Positions 11,136 to 21,327 of a DNA stretch of 64,000 bases are shown piece after piece. A program made the position numbers and the translations under genes. Location: positions 18,477,080-18,541,079 of the forward strand of contig CM066033.1 in the NCBI GenBank assembly GCA_033557465.1. Reading direction: 5' to 3'. This stretch comes from Ichthyophis bannanicus (Eukaryota; Chordata; Amphibia; Gymnophiona; Ichthyophiidae). The notes beneath the pieces were generated by a model. That model saw nothing but the letters and a program-made list of their open reading frames with translations, was not told the DNA's origin and made no database searches. Each line of letters opens with the position of its first letter. Within the stretch, counting starts at the first letter, position 1.

Positions 11136-11966
11136 TTGCAGTTACCTAGGCAGAAAGCATATTCAGGTTATAAGGATCCAGAGAATAGTAGAACAAACTT
11201 GCCCCACACTGGGTATGACGCGGCAGAAAGCCAGAGGGCTAATCAGGTCCACCTGGGCAAGGAAGCACATACAACGTGCAAGAGCCAGGAGGATAAAAGT
11301 GGCTGGGAAATCCCAGTAGGGGGAGGTGCAGCAAAGGGAAGTGCTCGTGCAGAGATCTCCCAAGCCAGAGGGGGCATCGTCCCAAGGAGAGTGAGTAAGC
11401 AACTGGAGGGCAGAGGTCACAAGCAGGAGAAATTGCTGGGTCCAGGAAGCATTGGGTGTGTCCCAGCAGCAAGGAACAGCAGAAGGGAAACCTTTCCTGG
11501 AAGTAACTACAGCCCAGACCAAACAACTGCTGAGTGGAACTCTCGGGGGAAAGCAGGCTACAGCCCAAGTAAAGGAGCCTGGTTAAGAGAGGAAGAAGTG
11601 GAAGCTGGCTATCCTAGAAGCAAAGCTAAGTACACCAATTTCTCTAGAGGGCAAGAGGTGGGCTCGGCTAGGAAAGCAAAAGCTAATAGTTGGAAGGAGA
11701 ATCCTTGTTGGAGAGAAAGGGGAAGCCTCAGAGAAACAGGCCCCAGTACAGGTCTACAGGACCTTCCTTATGCAGAACAGTTCCCTGCCCTAAGAGCTGC
11801 TGCCTCTCGAGGAGAGAGTTGTGTAAATAATAGCTGTGGAGAGTGTTACCCACTTACAAGTTTAGACGGTGAGCAAATGCAATGGGAAAGCACTAACCAG
11901 GACATTGATTACAGTCCTATGGATTGCACGCTATGTATCTCGGATGAGATTACGTCTCTATGTTAA
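11136..11966 (+). CDS. Unrecognised 276-codon ORF, repeat-associated
   Basis: I do not recognise this protein. It is rich in Gly, Arg, Lys, Ser and Glu with many short basic stretches, and ends with an acidic segment DIDYSPMDCTLCISDEITSL. A second ORF at 30567-31436 (minus strand) has the same general composition and a similar C-terminus (SIDYMDCSLSKCYC). Both are followed by a polyadenylation signal and a CCTAGGCxxCCGxCT-like motif, suggesting one repeat family. A nucleic-acid-binding structural protein would fit the composition, but this is inference. It lies directly downstream of the PLE on the same strand. Confidence 0.45.
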   Translation: MQLPRQKAYSGYKDPENSRTNLPHTGYDAAESQRANQVHLGKEAHTTCKSQEDKSGWEIPVGGGAAKGSARAEISQARGGIVPRRVSKQLEGRGHKQEKLLGPGSIGCVPAARNSRRETFPGSNYSPDQTTAEWNSRGKAGYSPSKGAWLREEEVEAGYPRSKAKYTNFSRGQEVGSARKAKANSWKENPCWRERGSLRETGPSTGLQDLPYAEQFPALRAAASRGESCVNNSCGECYPLTSLDGEQMQWESTNQDIDYSPMDCTLCISDEITSLC

Positions 11967-12221
11967 TTAAGGAAGCAAGAGCCCTGTTATACCTGTTTGG
12001 AAAGAAGGTGCATTTTATTTGGCTGTGAAGAAACAGTTTGTTTGAATTCTTTGTTGCTGTATGAGAAAAAGGAAATCCACAAGGGAAAGGGAATAAAACC
12101 TCATCATTATTATTTTGCCTTAAACACACGGCTACAGACTATTCTTTATTAAGGCAACTTGCACCACATGCCCCTAGGCGACCGCCTAATAGGGACAATG
12201 GTAGCAAGCGTCTGACACAGG
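11967..12221 (+). other. 3' region of the unknown repeat carrying the 276-codon ORF
   Basis: Non-coding. Contains AATAAA at about 12091 and then CCTAGGCGACCGCCTAAT at about 12174, which has a counterpart downstream of the second copy near 29980. Probably the 3' end of the same mobile element. Confidence 0.4.
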
Positions 12222-12843
12222 ACATATATGTTGGAGGGCTGTTTTACTGCCTCAAGAAATGGAGGATTGGAATGTATTAGAAGAATCATGAAGTCAGAGG
12301 ACTAACAAGGTATTATGGAGCAAAATGTGCTACCTAGTGTCAGAAAGCTAGGTCTGGTTCAAAGATCATGGGTCCTTTAGCAGAACAATGACCCCAAACA
12401 TACATCCAAAAGTATAAAAGAATGGTTAGAAAGAACACATGGACTGTTTTAAACTGGCTAGCAATGAGTCACGATCTCAGTCTAATCAAGAACCTTTGGA
12501 AAGAGCTGAGATCTGCTATTGGTAAAAGGAATCCTGGAAGCATTCATGAGCTGGAACAAATCGCAATTGAAGAGTGGAAGAAACTACCAACAGAGATTTA
12601 TGAAACTTATAGATGGCTACAAGAAACACTGGAGACTGACAAGGATTGTGCAACCAAATATTAGTGAAGGGTGACATTAATCCTGTCCAGGTCATATTTT
12701 GTTTTTTACTCAGAAATTACTATGACTAAGTTGCACAGACCTGTTTTTTTTGTTGTTTACCTTTGAACATCCTATTCAAATATTATGGCATAGAGTTGGG
12801 ATATTTCCAATTATTTCTCAAGATATTGTACACAACATAGTGA
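12222..12843 (+). pseudogene. Tc1-type transposase C-terminal remnant and flank
   Basis: Fragments MLEGCFTA, NNDPKHTSKSIKEWLERTHG and then, in another frame, 12422-12664 with NLWKELRSAIGKRNPGS and LEQIAIEEW match the DDE domain of Tc1-like transposases (DD34E). The second Asp survives in NNDPKH. The third catalytic residue, normally in an IENLW context, is changed to Lys (LIKNLW). Only the last half of the protein is present. The element's 3' end continues at 14396 beyond a DIRS derivative. Confidence 0.85.
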
Positions 12844-13027
12844 ATTTAGACCTTACCTGCTAATTGTCTTTCCTTGAGTCCCTCCGGTCCAGCCCAGATG
12901 CATAGATTATGCATGCCTACCAGCAGATGGAAACTGAGAATCATTGGCTTGATCCTTCTGACATCATGGTACAAAGGGATCTATTACTACTACTGAACAG
13001 CTGTATATCGCTACAAGATGTGAGTCA

Positions 13028-13106
13028 CTGCTGAAAACAGGATACTGGGCTTGATGGACCTTGGTCTGACCCAGTATGACATATCTTATGTTCTTATGTA
13101 GAACTA
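13028..13106 (+). mobile_element. CR1-type LINE 3' tail fragment
   Basis: Contains CTGGGCTTGATGGACCTTGG and ends with CTTATGTTCTTATG. The same tail occurs inverted at 54395 and 59548, where it joins recognisable CR1 coding sequence. Confidence 0.75.
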
Positions 13107-14282
13107 AATGACTAGCCTTAGCTCACAAAAGCCCATACTGGGGTTTGTCCCATGGCCACCCTGCTTTTAAGGCACTACTCTAACTATTGTGCTATTAGAC
13201 ATCTGTGCAGCATCAATCTTGCCATTATTTCTGTAACAAACAGATTTGAAAAGAATATCAAATGATTCAACGGCACCTTCAATTCCTCTCATCATATTCA
13301 CCACTGTTGTCTTTGAGGTCACTCAAATGTGAGGACTAGAAGATATGGCGCAACGTCCCTAAGCCTCTACTGCTCCTGTTACACACCAGCACCGGGATGC
13401 AATGAACTGGCGGCCTCAAGGTGTACGCCGAGCTATACAGGCAAAAGAAAGACAGCCCCTGCTCAACATAGCTCGCAAAACTAGTTGCAATCAAAAATAC
13501 CTCTAGAGCTATGTACTTACCAGAAAACATACACCTACCCTAGAACTAAAGGGACCTGCGACAGAAAGGAGCCTAATATCTTACCAGAATCAATTCTACC
13601 AAGCCTAACCAAAAATAGGAAATTACGTTGAGTATGGAAAACGTACCAGCCCCCTGATGCGTGCCTACAAAGGGGCTCCTTTCCCTAAACCAGAGTACCA
13701 GGGAAAGGGGAAAAAAACAGAGCAGTGCCTTGGGAGAGCTACCCCCAGCCTGAGGCCTGAACCCATAGCCTTGCTACCATGACAAAAAAGCGGGCTGAAC
13801 AGTACACTAAAATGGCAGCCCTTCACAGAAAGAAACGCTCCTCCAAATTATCCTGTGTTCAGTGGGGCTACCCGCGGTTGGAATGTACTTAATATCATCA
13901 TTAATAGTAACACCCCAGAATAAAAAAGAGCAGCCACCAAAAAGCAAGAAAGCCAAGGGCAATAGCAACACATCTGCTTAGTGGTTCTCTCTCTTTTGTA
14001 CAGAAATATCAGCAGACTATTTCTTCCTGCTGCCCCACCAAGTTCAGCATGAAGGGAAATTACCCCTCTCCTGGCTACACCAAAGTAGCTCTAGGAAATA
14101 GAGGAGATGTGCCGTGGGGGGGGGGGGGGGGAAAGGGGGAGGGACCTGGCACTACCAGGTTCTGCACCCTAGAGCACTATCGTTTCCACAAAAATACCTC
14201 AAAAAAATTCCGTCTGATACAGATTGCACAGGACTATACTAATCTCCATCTGCTGGAGACTGAGAAATACTGGAGAGATCGA
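13107..14282. other. Interior of the DIRS derivative, no gene seen
   Basis: No ORF above 90 codons is convincing. A poly-G run lies at 14117-14131. The stretch resembles leader DNA rather than coding DNA. Confidence 0.5.
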
Positions 14283-14395
14283 GGCTGCACAGATCCCTTT
14301 GTACCATGACATCAGAAAGATCAAGCTAATGATTCTCATTCTCCATCTGCTGGTAGTCGTGCATAACCTACGCAACTGGACTGGATGGACGATAA

Positions 14396-14460
14396 GGAAA
14401 CCTAAAATGCAAGGGTGCCAATAATGTTGACCATAAATGTAAAGTACATTTCAATATCAA
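14396..14460 (+). mobile_element. Tc1 3' terminal segment
   Basis: Carries GCAAGGGTGCCAATAATG followed by GACCATAAATGTA, close to the usual Tc1-type terminal inverted repeat. It continues the Tc1 relic interrupted at 12843. Confidence 0.65.
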
Positions 14461-14518
14461 TTTAACCCCCTGTAAAGCGTAGTTACTCGCCTGTAAGAGA
14501 TGATCTCTGGGAACAGCA

Positions 14519-14667
14519 GGAATTGAGTCTTCACATATGGGTATAGTCGGCCCCGACGGAGCCCTCGCAGGAATGCTCCCCAGCGTCCTATAGGAAAGCT
14601 TTTGGGAGCATCCCACTGTGCCTGCACTGCTGCCTTCCCGCCTTCCAACTCTCCCTCTTCAGTTGGG
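14519..14667. repeat. DIRS-B left inverted terminal repeat
   Basis: Reverse complement of 25038-25190 with moderate divergence, for example GGAAAGCTTTTGGGAGC against GCTCCCAAAAGCTTTCC. Confidence 0.85.
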
Positions 14668-14757
14668 TTTGTAGGTAAGACAAAAGGAGAGAAGGAAGGG
14701 AAAAAAAGGGAAAGAGAGAGAGACAGAGATACAACTCGTAGGGGAGGTGGGTGGGTT

Positions 14758-14870
14758 GTGAAGACTCAATTCCTGCTGTTCCCGGAGATCACCTGTTACA
14801 GATGAGTAACTATGCTATCTCCAGGAACAAGCAGGAATGTAGTCTTCACATATGGGACTCCCTAGCTTAA
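14758..14870. repeat. DIRS-B internal complementary region
   Basis: First half is the reverse complement of the left outer end (CTGTTCCCGGAGATCACCTG onward), second half that of the right outer end (TCTCCAGGAACAAGCAGGAA). It sits just past the recombinase C-terminus. Confidence 0.87.
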
Positions 14871-14883
14871 AGATGCCAGGGAG

Positions 14884-15939
14884 ATGACCCAAGATAGAGC
14901 AGTGAAACACAGGCTGAAGTGGGTCATGTTTCCTCCCAAGGATCTCTGGTATCGAAACCTGGGACGGGGGGGGGGGGGTAGGAGTTGTTCTAAGTCTGAA
15001 AGAGATGCTGGAGAACAGCCTGGCCAAACGAGGCATCCCGATGGGAGTCCTTGTCCAAGCAGTAATGGGCTGCAAAAGTATGAACAGAGGATCAAGTGGC
15101 TGCTTTGCAGATATCGTCAATTGACACCGAGCGAAGATTGGCCATAGAGGCAGCCATTGCTCTCACATTGTGAGCTGTGACATGACCTTCGAGAGAAAGT
15201 CCTTTACACTCATAGGTAAAGGATATTAGTTTGCAATCCAATTGGAGAGTGTTCACTTGGAAATTGATAAACCAAGGTGAATGAAATCAAAGGCAACAAA
15301 AAGCTGTGAAGTTTTATTTTAACATGCTTAGTCCTCTGCAGGTAAAAGCTAAAGCCCGTTTACAATCTAGAGTATGAAGATTCCTTTCTGCACTAGAGGC
15401 ATGAGGCTTAGGAAAGAAGACAGGAAGGTAAACCGACTGGTTCAAATGAAAAGGCGATACCACCTTTGGCATAAAGTGAGGATGAGTCCTAAGGACTACC
15501 TTATCATGGTGGAACCTTGTGTAAGGAGGATCAGTCACTAAGGCTTGTAGCTCACTAATGTGTCTAGTAGAAGTGAGGGCAATTAGGAAGATCACCTTCC
15601 AAGAAAGACATTTCAGAGATGTAGTGGCTAAGGGTTCGAAGGGAGGCTTCATAAGCTGTCCAAGGACAAGATTTAAATCTCATGCCACGGGTGGTGGCTT
15701 AATGGGAGGCTTAGTTAAGAGTAGACCTCTCATAAAATACGCTACAAGCAGCTGAGATGAGACAGGTTGTTCAACAAAAGGCGTGTGGAAAGCCGCAGTG
15801 GCGCTAAGGTGGGCCCTTACTGAATTAGTTTTAAGTCCAGAGGATGAGAGGTGGAGGAGATAATCCAGTAATGCCTCTGCTGGAACTAAAAAGGATTAAG
15901 TTCCTTCTCTGAACACCAGATAGAGAACCTTCTCCACTT
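14884..15939 (-). pseudogene. DIRS-B tyrosine recombinase remnant
   Basis: The 15652-15314 segment includes LTSTRHISELQALV (first catalytic Arg) and VSPFHLNQSVYLPVFFPKPH. Further down, in other frames, come residues equivalent to the DICKAATWSS and HTFAAHYCLD boxes of DIRS-C. Stops and frameshifts separate the pieces. The N-terminal side is cut by LINE-B. Confidence 0.8.
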
Positions 15940-16087
15940 AAAAGTGTAAGCATGCGGAAGGAAGTGACGTCACCTGAGAAATGGCAGCTTAACTTTTGAG
16001 CTCCCATTGGGATGCTACAATTAGGGTGGAAAAGAGCAGTCTGTCCCCATCCCTGAAGGAAACGTCAGTGCCCATGACGAGGAGGAG

Positions 16088-16923
16088 ATGTCGGTCCGCA
16101 AGAAATTAGCAAAATATAAATCTTCGTATGCTGAGGAGACCGAGCACAAGGCCCGGAAGCCGCCAGAATACGTGGCCTCGGGCGATGAGTCGGAAGAGGA
16201 GTTGGAGAGGGCCGATGAGAACTGTACCAGGGGAGATATTTGGGGCTGGATGCGCTCCTTGAGAAGAGAGATTATTGCCACACAGGGAGACATAAAAGAA
16301 GCCCTGGCAGGCATTAAGAATGATATGAGGGAGCTTGGCAACCGGGTGGAAATGCTAGAAGAGCAGGTGGACCGGCAAGTGGAGAAGGAGGCGGAGATGG
16401 AGGCCCTTATGCAGCGGTACCAAGCAGAACAAGCTCTCCTAAAAGATAAGATCGATGAACTCGAAAACCACTCCCGGCGGAATAATGTGCGTCTGCGGGG
16501 TCTGCCGGAGACAGCGGCATATACCGATGCTGTAGTAGTGGTACAAAAGGTTTGCAAGTTCCTGTTGCAGCACGAGGAAGCCACGGAAGAGGGAGGAGAG
16601 GTAGCTCGTGGGGGTCAGCCACAGGACATAGTAGCATGTCTGGCCTCTTTTGCAGTAAAAGGGTGATGAGAGTGGCGGCGGCTCGGAGGAGCTTTACCTG
16701 GGAGGGCCACAAAGTAGAACTGTTTCATGATCTATCGACTGGCACGCTACAGAGGAGGCAGGAAATGAAGCCGGTAATGCAATATTTGCGGACAGAATCA
16801 ATGAAATACAGGTGGCTGTTCCCGTTTGCCCTGTTGATGGATGTCAATGGTCGGGGCTTCCGAGTGAGCACGGAGGAGGAGGCTTGGAGGGTTTTGCGCA
16901 AGGAGGGGCCCCTCGACTACTAG
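16088..16923 (+). pseudogene. LINE-B ORF1 protein (coiled coil + RRM-like)
   Basis: Reading starts MSVRKKLAKYKSSYAEE. Residues about 60-145 form a Leu/Glu-rich heptad pattern typical of the ORF1p trimeric coiled coil, followed by LENHSRRNNVRLRGLPE, the start of the L1 ORF1 RRM. A frameshift near 16660 moves the rest (ARRSFTWEGHKVELFHDLS to 16920) to another frame. The product would bind element RNA. Start chosen as the first Met before the continuous frame. Confidence 0.85.
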
Positions 16924-17389
16924 AGACAGAAAAGGCAGTGAGCCCGAAAGGTTGTAAAAGAGCGCACCCAAAATGGGAGAGGGTGCCGGTGCAGGGACAG
17001 CGTTTGAAGAGGACGACGGGTCAAGCGGATCCAGGAAACAAAGTTGGAGACAAGTGATTTGGGACTGTGAGCTGTTGATATGGTAGTGATGGAGGCTCTT
17101 ACAAGTCTCAAACAGGGGTTATTGTCTGTTGTATAAGGGACACATGGGTTGGATGTAGAAGGGGTTGGAGTAGGGCCTGGATGGAGGGGGGCGGTGGGAG
17201 GTGAATGCGAGTATGGCCTAGTTGGGGAGTCTGTATATAATGTTGGGTATTGTTGGTGTGTGGGGTGTTGGAAAGGTGAAGGCACAGGGATGGGGGGCGG
17301 AGTGGTGTCCAAGGGGGGGTTACATCCTTGGAGGTGGGTGGAGTGGAGTTCCGTAGGTTGGGGGTGGGGGGGGGGAGGGTAGGAAAGGC
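16924..17389 (+). other. LINE-B inter-ORF spacer, very G-rich
   Basis: No ORF supported. From about 17149 to 17389 the plus strand is dominated by G runs, with many GGGG tracts within 250 bases and possible G-quadruplex potential. Confidence 0.6.
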
Positions 17390-18260
17390 ATGGGTAGAGA
17401 ATCTTGGGATCAGGAGGGGGGGTGCGGTAAAGTGACTATGGTGTCGGGTTTGTTAGTCGGGAGTTTAAATGTGCGGGGCCTGAATTCGCCTCAGAAGAGA
17501 AGGCGGTTGTGGAGTGAATTGAGATCCCAGAAGTGGCAGGTGGCTTTTCTGCAGGAGACCCACCTCCGCCAAGGGGATGAGCGTCTGATGCGGTCGGGCA
17601 CTTTTCAGGGGTATTTTGCAGGGGAGGAGGGGGGAAGGAAGAAAGCAGGGGTTGCGCTACTCATCAGAAACGATGTCCCTTTCGAGGTGGGACAAGTGTA
17701 TAGGAAGCCTGATGGGCGGGGGGATGGTGGTGGGGGGGGGAGGTGGGGGGAGAGCAAGTGTCCCTCATTTCAGTGTATGGGCCGAATGCTGGGCAGAGAG
17801 TGTTTTGGGAGGAGATGGGGACCTGGTTGGGGGTAAAATCCAAGGGAGGGTGTTGGTGGGCGGGGATTGTAATGTTGCGCTAGATGGGAGGCAAGGGAGG
17901 AGGGAGGGGAGTGAGGGTGGGGGTAGAGTGCTTCAGAGTTGGATGAAGGATTTGGGACTGGAGGATCTGTGGAGGGTGGCAAATCCAGGGGCACGGGATT
18001 TTTCATTCTACTCGGCGGCCCATGGGACGTACAACCGCATAGATTATGTACTGGGAGATAGTTATTGGGTAGAGGCCTTGGACAAAGCATCTATTGGGGT
18101 TGCTACATGGTCAGACCATGCTCCGGTGGAAGTTTGGTTTGGAGTGTCGGGGGAAGTGGGTAAGCGGACCTTTTGGAGATTGAATGACTATCTTTTGCAG
18201 GGGGGGGGGAGCGGAGCAGCAGATAAAGAAGGTGATACAGGATTATATGGAGTTGAATGA
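17390..18260 (+). pseudogene. LINE-B endonuclease domain
   Basis: GSLNVRGLNSPQKRRRLWSE and VAFLQETHLRQGDERL are the N-terminal blocks of L1-type AP endonuclease, with the catalytic Glu in QETH. LVGGDCNVALDG corresponds to the GDFN block (Phe to Cys), and RIDYVLGDSYW and WSDHAPVEVWF are the last blocks. A frameshift in a G run near 17730 splits the domain. RT follows in an overlapping frame from 18184. Confidence 0.87.
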
Positions 18261-19723
18261 TAATGGGGAGGTCTCCACGGGAGGTCTCTGGGATAGTTTG
18301 AAAGCGGCAGTACGGGGTCATTTGGTACAGCTGGGGGCTCAAAGGAAGAGGAAGAGGGAGGAGGAGGGTCGGAGGCTCACCAAACAGTTAGAGGAATTGG
18401 AGAGGGCCCACAAACAGAAGGGGGAGGCTAGCTTGAGGGGGTGTATTGAGGAGACTCGTAAGCAGCTTAATGCCCTCCAGATGGAGCGGATAGCACAGGA
18501 ATTGGAGTGGGTGGCCAAGCGTTACTATGAGTATGATAATAAAGCGGGGCGCCTACTGAGCAACAAAGTAAGAATTCAAAGGCAGTGTAGAGCTATTGCT
18601 AAAATCAAGGGACCGCAAGACAAAATGTTGTATAAAAACAAGGATATCCGGGAGAGGTTTAGGGACTACTATAAAGAACTAGATACGGCGGAGGCGCAGG
18701 GGGAAGAGAAGGCAATTAAGCAGTACCTATGGAATGGGGGAAAAGGCAGTGCTCGGCTGGGGGAACTGGAGGGGGAGGGGATGGATGCAGACATCACATT
18801 GGAGGAGGTGATGGGAGCTATTAAGTCGTTGGTTCCCGGTAAGGCACCGGGCCTAGATGGTTTTTCCGGTGTCTTTTATAAGAAGCTGGCGCCTATCCTG
18901 ATGAGAGTGTTTAATGCGGTGGTGCAGGGTGAGGCTCTTCCAGTATCTATGAGTCAGGCCGCCATAGTGGTGCTCCCCAAACCCGGGAAGGACCCTGAGG
19001 TTTGTGGATCATACCGGCCCATATCATTGTTGAACATAGACGTTAAGATATTGGCAAAGGTTCTGGCTCATAGATTGAGCCCACATATGCCGGGGCTGAT
19101 ACACCCAGATCAATCTGGCTTTATAGTAGGGAGGCAACCGGCAGATGGGATAAGGAGGGTGATACAGTTGGGTTGGCAGGAAAGGCAGCAAGCCATGTTC
19201 CTCTCCATAGATGCAGAAAAGGCTTTCGATAGGGTCAGTTTTGACTTTCTTCATGCGGTGTTAGAGTATATAGGGGCGGGTCCTAAGTTTTGAATGTGGA
19301 TAAAAGCAATGTATGCAGCGCCCCAGGCGGCTTTGTGTGCGAATGGAGGTTATTCCGATTTTTTTTTCTCTGGGGCGAGGGACTCTCCAGGGATGCCCTC
19401 TATCCCCGTTGCTTTTTGCTCTAGTTATGGAACCGCTGGCGGCGAGGATTCGATCGGTGCTGGATATTAAGGGTATAGGGGTAGGGGTGGAGCAGCATAA
19501 GATGATGTTGTTCGCGGACTACATGCTATTTGCCTTGACGCAGCCGATTGTATCTCTTCCGGTGTTGATGAAGGAGCTTCGAGAGTTTGGGAAGCTATCG
19601 GGGTTTAAAGTCAATTGGGACAAAACAGAGGCTTTGTCCCTTACACTGGGACCCCAGGTCATTGAGAGCTTGAAGGGAGCGTTCCCGTTTCGCTGGGCAA
19701 GTCGATCCATAAAGTATTTGTGA
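18184..19723 (+). pseudogene. LINE-B reverse transcriptase with mutated catalytic site
   Basis: Block 0 APGLDGFSGVFYKKL, RPISLLNIDVKILAKVLAHR, DAEKAFDRVSFDFL (block A) and LQGCPLSPLLFALVMEPLA (block B) are clear. Block C reads LFADYMLFAL, so the second Asp of FADD is Tyr, which should abolish polymerase activity. A stop after 19293 and a frame change before 19313 also break the ORF. Confidence 0.88.
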
Positions 19724-19786
19724 GTTCAGGTTACGGCCCACCCTCTGGGACTTTATGGGGCGAACTATCCACATATATTTGGTCAA

Positions 19787-21038
19787 TTGATGAAGGATAT
19801 GAATAGATGGAAAGGAGTAGAAATGTCTTGGTTGGGGAGAATTGCGGTCTTGAAAATGAACTTGTTACCGCGCCTACTTTACCTATTTCAAACGTTGCCG
19901 GTAGGGATTGCACGTAGGGAATTGCGGCTACTCCAGAATCAGATTTTCGTTTTTGTGTGGGGTAATAGCCATCCGAGGGCAAGTAGAAAGGTGATGTATG
20001 CGACTAGAGAGAGAGGGGGGCTGGGGGTCCCGAATGTATCTCGGTATTATGCAGTGGCTCAATTGCGGCAGGTATTTGAGTGGAGGGACAATGGGGGGCC
20101 TCAAAAAGATTTTGGGAAATAGAACAATATTGGGCGGAGGGGACTCATCTGAAGCACCTGCCCTGGATTTTTGATAAGCTTCCTGAGGGGAGATGGCGGG
20201 CAAATCCGTATATTTGGCACCTGGTTACGCAATGGCGGAGGGCAAATAGGCAGTTCGCTCCAGGGGTGCATTTTTCCTTGTTGGCCCCCGTGAGGGGGTG
20301 AGTGGGTTTGAACACGGTAGAGGAGGGACATTCAAGAGATGGGAGAGAGTGGGGTTAGACACTTTTGGGAAATTTCTAAAGGATGGAGACTTAATCCCTT
20401 TCCCGGATCTGAGGGTGCAGTATCGATTGAGAGGCGGGGATCTTTTCCCATATTTGCAAGTCAAACATTTTCTATCCCAGCGGTGTATTAGGGAGGCATG
20501 GGAGGGGGCACAGGATGACAGGGTGGGGCTCTGGCAGGGGTGGGACAGTTCCAGGGGTTTGATTACTCAGTTGTATCATGGGTTGGCTGGGAGTGATTCG
20601 AAGTTTCCTCATCAGATAGCGTGGGAAAAGGACCTGGGCAGGGAACTGGGGGAGATGGAGTGGAAACAGAGCCATGTGAATATATCCCGCCAGGCCCTGT
20701 CGGTGGCTACCAGGGAAACATCCTATAAGTTGTTGTACCGGTGGTATTACACGCCAGTGCGGTTGCACAAGATGTTCCCGGCAGTGTCGGATCGGTGTTG
20801 GAGGGACTGTGGGAATGAAGGGACATTTATTCATGTATGGTGGGAGTGCCCAGGGGTGCAGCTTTATTGGAAAAGGGTGGGGGAGTGGATGGCGGGCCTT
20901 TTTGGGGAGCCCTTAGAGGTGGATATGGGGTTGGGGCTGTTGGGAATATGGCCTGATAATAGGGGTAAGGAATTTGAGCAGCCCATTAGAGCGTGCATAC
21001 AGGCGGCTCGTAGTGAAATAGCTAGGGCCTGGAAGTAG
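19787..21038 (+). pseudogene. LINE-B ORF2 C-terminal region
   Basis: Two open stretches (19787-20122 and 20298-21038) hold RWKGVEMSWLGRIAVLKMNL, the usual post-RT block of this class, and a Cys/His-rich part CWRDCGNEGTFIHVWWECP matching the CCHC-like terminal motif. A stop near 20120 and a frame change separate them. Confidence 0.82.
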
Positions 21039-21327
21039 GTACAACTGCCGGGATGGGAGCAATGGATGAGTAGGCTCCGGCGGATTGTCCTGATGGAACA
21101 GTTGACAGCTATACGACGAAAGAGGGGGGAGAAATTTGGGGAACTGTGGCTTCCTCTCCTGGACCTATTGGGAGCAAGATAAGCCTTCTGAGGGGGAGGG
21201 GAGTAGGGAATGGGGGGGGGGTTATTGCAGTTGGCACTGGTTGCGGTTGAAATCTGTGCTGTATTTGTTGGATTTTATTTTGAAAATCAATAAAAATAAA
21301 TTTACAAAAAAAAAAGTGTAAGCACGC

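Larger units (their letters stand above)
12844..14395. mobile_element. Non-autonomous DIRS derivative inside the Tc1 relic
   Basis: Left end 12844-12985 starts TTTAGACCTTACCTGCTAAT like DIRS-A, and its inner part is inverted at 14283-14395. Between the repeats are about 1.2 kb with no RT, GAG or recombinase coding, and I see no ICR. It is either an internally deleted copy or a short parasite of the DIRS-A subfamily. A CR1 tail (13028-13106) inserted into its left arm. Flanking Tc1 sequence resumes right after it. Confidence 0.7.
15956..21311 (+). mobile_element. LINE-B, nearly full-length Tx1/L1-like LINE inside DIRS-B
   Basis: ORF1 (16088-16923), endonuclease (17390-18260), RT (18184-19723), C-terminus (19787-21038) and an A-rich tail at 21296-21311 occur in order. 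A 16-bp target duplication, AAAAGTGTAAGCATGC at 15940-15955 and the same with one mismatch at 21312-21327, brackets it. The 5' end is close to complete because ORF1 has a short leader. Frame breaks and a mutated RT catalytic site show it is inactive. Confidence 0.93.

Noticed and set aside
14100..14145. Poly-G run as a functional element
   Set aside because: Simple homopolymer; no further support.
16021..16584. 187-codon minus frame opposite LINE-B ORF1
   Set aside because: Ser/Arg-rich shadow of the coiled-coil coding strand.
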